The notes under the pieces: generated by a model | What the model was told of the DNA's origin: nothing | Seen by the model: only the letters and a program-made list of their open reading frames with translations | Database searches by the model: none | DNA from: Burkholderiales bacterium | GTDB lineage: Bacteria > Pseudomonadota > Gammaproteobacteria > Burkholderiales > JAEUOS01 | Direction of reading: 5' to 3' | DNA length: 35,007 nt | NCBI GenBank assembly: GCA_016790695.1 | Contig: JAEUOS010000155.1 | Location: 1-35,007, forward strand | Part shown: positions 31,394 through 35,007 of the stretch, in pieces | Layout of the letters: every line of letters starts with the position of its first letter | Position numbering within the stretch: the first letter of the stretch is position 1 | Made by a program: the position numbers and the translations under genes

Positions 31394-32266
31394 TCATATG
31401 CGCTCGATCTCCTTGCGTCCGAACAGGCCGTGCGGGCGCACCAGCAGCACCGCCAGCACGACGACAAAGGGCATCACCTCGCGGTACTGGCCGCCGAGAT
31501 AGGCGCCGGTCATGCTCTGCAGCCAGCCGATCACCAGCCCGCCGACGATCACGCCGGCCAGGCTGTCGAGGCCGCCGACGATGAGCACCGCCAGCACCGA
31601 CAGCGCGAGGTCGCCGAGGTGCGGCGTCAGGTTGTTGATCGCGGCCAGCAGCACGCCGGCGAAGCCGCCGACGGCGGCGGCCAGGCCCCAGGTCAGCGCC
31701 GAGATGCGCGGCACGTTGATGCCGACCGCGTAGGCATTGACCTGGCTCGAGGCGGCGGCGCGCATCGCCACGCCGCTGCGGGTGAAGCGGAACCAGGCGA
31801 GACAGGCGCCGACCACCGCCATGCTGATGACGAAGCTCCAGAACGCGTTGCCCGGGATCAGGAACTCGCCGATGAACACCGGCGCGCGCGGCAGCAGGCC
31901 CGGCAGGGTGCGCTGTTCCTGGCCCCAGATCAGCCCGACCGCGCCCTTCAGCACCAGGCCCAGGCCGACGGTGGCCATCACCACCGACAGCAGCGGCTGG
32001 CCCGCGAGCGCGCGCAGGATCGCGCGCTCGACGAAGGCGCCGGCGGCCAGCGCGAACACCGCGGTGGCGGCGAGCGCGATCGACCAGTGCAGGCCGGCCA
32101 GCTGGTTGACCGTGAGGAACACGTAGGCGCCCAGCATCATCAGCTCGCCCTGGGCGAAGTTGAACACCCCGGTGCCCTTGAAGACCAGGACGAAGCCCAG
32201 CGCCATCAGCGCGTACATGCCGCCGGCGGCGAGGCCGACGAGCGAGTACTCGATGAACAGGTTCAT
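31394..32266 (-). CDS. livH: Branched-chain-type ABC transporter permease (LivH)
   Basis: The 290-aa permease has eight or so membrane segments. LivH features include YSLVGLAAGGMYALMALGFV, VFKGTGVFNFAQGELMMLGA, VERAILRALAG, FRFTRSGVAMRAAASSQVNA (cytoplasmic coupling loop, with the following YAVGINV), ALTWGLAAAVGGFAGVLLA and GLDSLAGVIVGGLVIG. It works as the partner of LivM and the LivF/LivG ATPases. GAGGAGG, which overlaps the livG stop, precedes the ATG at 32266 by 8 nt, so livG and livH are coupled. The substrate is a branched-chain-amino-acid-like or organic-acid compound by family. Confidence 0.94.
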   Translation of the reverse strand: MNLFIEYSLVGLAAGGMYALMALGFVLVFKGTGVFNFAQGELMMLGAYVFLTVNQLAGLHWSIALAATAVFALAAGAFVERAILRALAGQPLLSVVMATVGLGLVLKGAVGLIWGQEQRTLPGLLPRAPVFIGEFLIPGNAFWSFVISMAVVGACLAWFRFTRSGVAMRAAASSQVNAYAVGINVPRISALTWGLAAAVGGFAGVLLAAINNLTPHLGDLALSVLAVLIVGGLDSLAGVIVGGLVIGWLQSMTGAYLGGQYREVMPFVVVLAVLLVRPHGLFGRKEIERI

Positions 32267-32279
32267 CGCGGCGGCCTCC

Positions 32280-33044
32280 TCAGGATTCGCCCAGGTAGGC
32301 CTCGACCACGGCCGGGTCGGCGCGCACGTCGGCCGGCGTGCCGGAGGCCAGGCGCTCGCCGAAATTGAGCACGTGGATGCGGTCCGACAGGTCCATCACC
32401 ATGCCCATGTCGTGCTCGATCAGGAGCACGGTCACGCCCCACTCCTCGCGCACGTCGAGGATGTAGCGCGCCATGTCCTCCTTCTCCTCGCGGTTCATGC
32501 CCGCGACCGGCTCGTCGAGCATGAGCAGCCTGGGGCGCATCGCGAGCGCGCGCGCGAGCTCGACGCGCTTCTGCATGCCGTAGGGCAGCGCGGCGACCGG
32601 CGCGTGCCGGACCTCGCCCAGGTGCAGCAGGTCGATGATGCGCGCCTCGATCTCGCCGGTGAGCGCGGCCTCCTCGCGCGCGGCGCCGCCGAGGTACCAG
32701 GCGGCGGCGAGGATGCCGGAACGCAGCGTGTGGTGCGCGCCCAGCTTGATGTTGTCGAGCACGGTCAGGCCGCGGAACAGCGCGATGTTCTGGAAGGTGC
32801 GTGCCATGCCCAGCGCCGCGCGCCGGTTCGCCTTGAGCGCGGTGACGTCGCCGCCGGCGAAGCGCACCGCGCCGGTCTGCGGCCGATAGAAGCCGGAGAT
32901 GACGTTGTACAGGCTGGTCTTGCCGGCGCCGTTGGGGCCGATCACCGAGGTCACCGTGCCTTCCTCGACCTCGAGCGAGACGCCGGAGAGCGCGCGCACG
33001 CCGCCGAAGGCGAGCGAGACGTTGGCGACCTCGAGCAGCGCCAT
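32280..33044 (-). CDS. livG: Branched-chain-type ABC transporter ATPase (LivG)
   Basis: The 254-aa ATPase has Walker A GPNGAGKTS (36-44), then the HAA-type stretch GFYRPQTGAVRFAGGDVTAL and ARTFQNIALFRGLTVLDNIK. After these come a degenerate signature region (LPYGMQKRVELARAL; Gly-Met-Gln in place of SGGQ, typical of LivG) and Walker B RLLMLDEPVAGMNREEK, then VLLIEHDMGMVMDLSD. It energises the same transporter as LivF; the two ATPases form the nucleotide-binding heterodimer. It is the first transporter gene of the operon, 7 nt after the NIPSNAP gene, and coupled to livH. Confidence 0.94.
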   Translation of the reverse strand: MALLEVANVSLAFGGVRALSGVSLEVEEGTVTSVIGPNGAGKTSLYNVISGFYRPQTGAVRFAGGDVTALKANRRAALGMARTFQNIALFRGLTVLDNIKLGAHHTLRSGILAAAWYLGGAAREEAALTGEIEARIIDLLHLGEVRHAPVAALPYGMQKRVELARALAMRPRLLMLDEPVAGMNREEKEDMARYILDVREEWGVTVLLIEHDMGMVMDLSDRIHVLNFGERLASGTPADVRADPAVVEAYLGES

Positions 33045-33051
33045 CGCGGCT

Positions 33052-33372
33052 TCAGGCCCACTTCATCGGCGAGAACGCCGCCGGCTTGAGCAGGCGGTTC
33101 TCCTGGTGCGCGATCCACGGCAGCGCGATCGCGCCGAGGCGCTGCCACTCGGGATCGGCCCACAGCGCGGCGCGGCGCCGGTCGCGGTCGGCGGCGTCGG
33201 CGTAGGCCCAGGCCTGGATCAGCTGGTTCAGCGTGCCGGTCTCGGTGGTGCTGTAGAAGATGCAGTTGCCGCAGTGCCGCGCCTGCAGCGGCAGGATCTC
33301 GGCCTCCGCGAGCTTCATGAAGTCGGCGAGCTTGCCGGGATGGAAGGTGTAGATGCGCAGGTCGATGAGCAT
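33052..33372 (-). CDS. NIPSNAP-family protein
   Basis: The 106-aa protein begins MLIDLRIYTFHPGKLADFMK and continues with IFYSTTETGTLNQLIQAWAY, ADAADRDRRRAALWADPEW and LPWIAHQENRLLKPAAFSPM. These features, especially the (I/L)RxYTFxPGK start and the N-x-L-hydrophobic-x-W segment (NQLIQAW), match NIPSNAP proteins, which have a ferredoxin-like dimeric barrel. In bacteria they often occur in catabolic operons; the reaction is unknown. It lies 8 nt downstream of the Bug gene and 7 nt upstream of livG, so it is in the middle of the operon. It is a second small alpha-beta-barrel protein in the same unit, with 23353-23655. Confidence 0.87.
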   Translation of the reverse strand: MLIDLRIYTFHPGKLADFMKLAEAEILPLQARHCGNCIFYSTTETGTLNQLIQAWAYADAADRDRRRAALWADPEWQRLGAIALPWIAHQENRLLKPAAFSPMKWA

Positions 33373-33380
33373 GGCGGCGC

Positions 33381-34352
33381 CTACTGGGCGGTGATGTTGT
33401 TGGCCTTGATCACGGCGCTCCATTTCGCGAAGTCGTCGCGCACGCGGCGCTCGAGCTCCTCGGGCGTCGAGGTGGCGTGGTCGAGCCCGAGCGCGGCGTA
33501 GCGTTCGCGCAGGTCCGCGCTGTCGACCGCGCGCGCGAGCTCGCCGGCGAGGCGCGCGACGATCTCGCGCGGCAGCCCGGCCGGGCCGAACACGCCGTAC
33601 CAGGCGCTCGCGTCGAAGCCGGGCAGGCCCGCCTCGGCGAAGGTGGGCACGTCCGGCGCCGCCGCGCTGCGGCGCGTGCCGGTGACGGCGAGCGCGCGCA
33701 GCTTGCCGTCGCGCACCATCGGCAGCAGCGCGGCCAGGCTGTTGAACATCATGTTGACCCGCCCGGCGACGAGGTCGGGCAGCAGCTGCCCGGTGCCCTT
33801 GTAGGGCACCTGCACGGTCTGGATGCCGGCCTGGCCGTCGAGCAGCGCCGAGGCCATGTGCTGCATCGTGCCCGGCCCGGCGGTGGCGTAGGTGAGCTTG
33901 CCGGGCTGCGCGCGCGCCAGCGCGAGCAGCTCGCGCAGGGACTTCGCCGGCACGTCGTTGGCCACCACCAGCATCACCTGGGTGAGCGCGACCAGCCCGA
34001 TGGCGGTGAAGTCGCGCTGCGCGTCGAACGGCAGCGACGGGTAGAGCGCCGGGTTGATCGACTGGGTCGCCGTGGTGGTGAGGAGCAGCGTGTAGCCGTC
34101 GGGCGGCGCCTTGGCAACCGCGTCGGCGCCGAGGTTGCCGGCGGCGCCCGGCTTGTTCTCGATCACCATCGACGCGCCGAGCGAGGCGCCGATCTTCTGG
34201 CCGATGAGCCGCGCCAGGATGTCGGGCCCGCCGCCGGTGCCGTAGGGCACGACGATGCGGATCGGCTTGGCCGGCCAGGCCTGCGCCATGGCGGCAGCGC
34301 AGGCGAGCCAGGCGGCGAGCCCGGCGAGGAACGTCGCGGCGGCGCGCTTCAC
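33381..34352 (-). CDS. Bug-family periplasmic solute-binding receptor (GTG start)
   Basis: The 323-aa protein has a signal peptide (VKRAAATFLAGLAAWLACAA, cleavage near MAQA/WPA). Canonical Bug segments follow: WPAKPIRIVVPYGTGGGPDI, VIENKPGAAGNLGADAVA, PDGYTLLLTTTA, VPYKGTGQLLPDLVAGRVNM and APDVPTFAEAGLPGFDASA. The start codon is GTG at 34352, overlapping the stop of the cupin gene as GTGA. It sits ahead of NIPSNAP and the liv genes in an operon that already includes an ABC binding protein, so two receptor types of different transporter classes share one transcript. Ligand unknown. Confidence 0.93.
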   Translation of the reverse strand: MKRAAATFLAGLAAWLACAAAMAQAWPAKPIRIVVPYGTGGGPDILARLIGQKIGASLGASMVIENKPGAAGNLGADAVAKAPPDGYTLLLTTTATQSINPALYPSLPFDAQRDFTAIGLVALTQVMLVVANDVPAKSLRELLALARAQPGKLTYATAGPGTMQHMASALLDGQAGIQTVQVPYKGTGQLLPDLVAGRVNMMFNSLAALLPMVRDGKLRALAVTGTRRSAAAPDVPTFAEAGLPGFDASAWYGVFGPAGLPREIVARLAGELARAVDSADLRERYAALGLDHATSTPEELERRVRDDFAKWSAVIKANNITAQ

Positions 34353-34897
34353 GACTGCACCCCGACCATGCCCGGATTCCAGTTGCGATAGAACTTCTCG
34401 AACACCGCCGGCGGCACGACGATGCCGGTGTGCGGGTCGCCGCCGTGGTCGAAGATCGCGACCAGGTGCCCGACCCGGTCGTCGAGGTTCTCGAAGGTGC
34501 GGAACACGCCCGCCGGCACCGAGACCACGTCGAACGGCTCCAGGTCCAGCCAGTCGGCCAGGTCCTCGCCCCAGTACATGCGAAAGCGCGTGTCGAGCGC
34601 CATGAACACCTCGTTGTAGGGGTGCGAGTGCACGGTCGGCCGCACCCCCTTCGACAGGGTCGAGATCGACAGGTGGAAGTTGTGCGGCGCGCTGATCGGC
34701 GCCGGGCCGCCGGTGTTGCCCGGCGAGAGCATGTAGCTGACGCTGCGCTGGCCCTGCTGCTCCTTGAGGTCGGGGAAGGCGCCCGGGTCGGGGGCGCGGT
34801 CGCGGAAGCGCGCGACGCGCGCCTCCATCTCGGCGCGCGAGCAGGGCTTGCTGTGGCCCGGCGAGCGCAGGTGTTCGGGGCGTACCTTGGCATTCAT
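34349..34897 (-). CDS. Cupin-fold protein
   Basis: The 182-aa protein has an N-terminal helical part (about 1-45; CSRAEMEARVARFRDRA) and a beta-rich C-terminal part with a cupin-like motif, VRPTVHSHPYNEVFMALDTR (H-S-H, then Glu). A following strand is FRMYWGEDLADWLDLEPFDV, and then VSVPAGVFRTFENLDDRVGH in place of the usual second motif His. The HSH/E ligands suggest metal binding, but the second motif lacks an obvious histidine at the usual place (it reads GVFRTFEN), so activity is uncertain. It is coupled at both ends: its start overlaps the stop of the acyl-CoA synthetase fragment, and its stop overlaps the Bug gene start. Confidence 0.8.
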   Translation of the reverse strand: MNAKVRPEHLRSPGHSKPCSRAEMEARVARFRDRAPDPGAFPDLKEQQGQRSVSYMLSPGNTGGPAPISAPHNFHLSISTLSKGVRPTVHSHPYNEVFMALDTRFRMYWGEDLADWLDLEPFDVVSVPAGVFRTFENLDDRVGHLVAIFDHGGDPHTGIVVPPAVFEKFYRNWNPGMVGVQS

Positions 34898-35007
34898 GCG
34901 TCGGCTCCTTGGAAGGCGATCACGGCGTCGAGGGCATAGGCGCCGTCGTGGCGCGCGAGCACGGGATTGAGGTCGATGGCGACGACGCTGTCGCGGTTGT
35001 CGAAGGC
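34894..35007 (-). CDS. C-terminal end of an NDP-forming acyl-CoA synthetase/ATP-grasp protein (cut by window edge)
   Basis: Only the last 37 residues are in the window: DSVVAIDLNPVLARHDGAYA, ending LDAVIAFQGADA. The pattern IDLNPVL followed by a Gly and LDAVI matches the C-terminal ATP-grasp end of NDP-forming acetate/acyl-CoA ligases (ACD beta part; IDINPL...DA). The family is a short-segment call. If right, it would activate a carboxylic acid with CoA and would supply the CoA-ligase activity that the eroded synthetase-like protein downstream seems to lack. Its stop overlaps the cupin start as ATGA; the rest lies beyond the right edge. Confidence 0.6.
   Translation of the reverse strand, partial: AFDNRDSVVAIDLNPVLARHDGAYALDAVIAFQGADA

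Noticed and set aside
34349..34897. Assigning a specific dioxygenase function to the cupin protein
   Set aside because: The second cupin motif lacks an obvious metal histidine, so only the fold is called.
1..35007. Search for CRISPR arrays, tRNA/rRNA genes, transposases, integrases and phage genes
   Set aside because: None seen. No regularly spaced repeats of 20-40 bases and no transposase-like or integrase-like proteins were recognised.

Overview
The window is chromosomal DNA of very high GC content (judged by eye, not computed). It is packed with short-spaced genes and overlapping start/stop codons. Four orphan Bug-type (tripartite tricarboxylate) periplasmic receptors, a complete branched-chain-type ABC transporter, CoA-linked catabolic enzymes and an isoquinoline 1-oxidoreductase-type molybdoenzyme point to a metabolically versatile betaproteobacterium, most likely of the order Burkholderiales. 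No rRNA, tRNA, insertion sequence, phage gene or CRISPR array was seen. No gene-free stretch exceeds about 200 bases.

Layout. (1) 1-1270: a truncated lapA on the minus strand, divergent from an NQO1-like quinone reductase, with a 12-bp inverted repeat between them. (2) 1288-6244, minus: a four-gene unit, corA, then a TIGR03790-type exported protein, a membrane-anchored unknown protein and a protein of two tandem GT4 glycosyltransferase domains. From memory, TIGR03790 tracks with exosortase/PEP-CTERM genomes, so this is probably a cell-surface or exopolysaccharide-related locus. (3) 6324-12104, minus: an extended-SDR (male-sterility/thioester-reductase type), cupin, SDR, M29/NicX-like metalloenzyme, ornithine-cyclodeaminase-family protein and Bug receptor, which look like an uncharacterised catabolic operon. 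(4) 12308-15749, plus: iorA, iorB and an AraC-type regulator, translationally coupled. (5) 15738-18537, minus: a conserved unknown, a PaaI-type thioesterase, an FkbM methyltransferase and a MaoC-like double-hotdog protein. (6) 18622-21579, plus: Bug receptor, crotonase and class III CoA-transferase, a compact uptake-plus-CoA-activation unit. (7) 35007 down to 21619, minus: about 17 tightly spaced genes, read in order as NDP-forming acyl-CoA synthetase (fragment), cupin, Bug, NIPSNAP, livG, livH, livM, SDR, livK, livF, an acyl-CoA-synthetase-like protein, an F420-reductase-like protein, an atypical SDR, a second F420-reductase-like protein, a small dimeric-barrel protein, SDR and Bug.

How it fits together. 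Regions 3, 6 and 7 each pair a periplasmic receptor with oxidoreductases and/or CoA enzymes. This is typical of operons for importing and oxidising organic acids or aromatics, but no substrate can be named from the sequence. The most unusual points are the acyl-CoA-synthetase homologue in region 7, whose three nucleotide/catalytic motifs are all eroded; the duplicated F420-reductase-like proteins flanking an SDR without the Tyr/Lys catalytic pair; a crotonase lacking one of the two usual catalytic glutamates; and the TIGR03790/tandem-glycosyltransferase unit.
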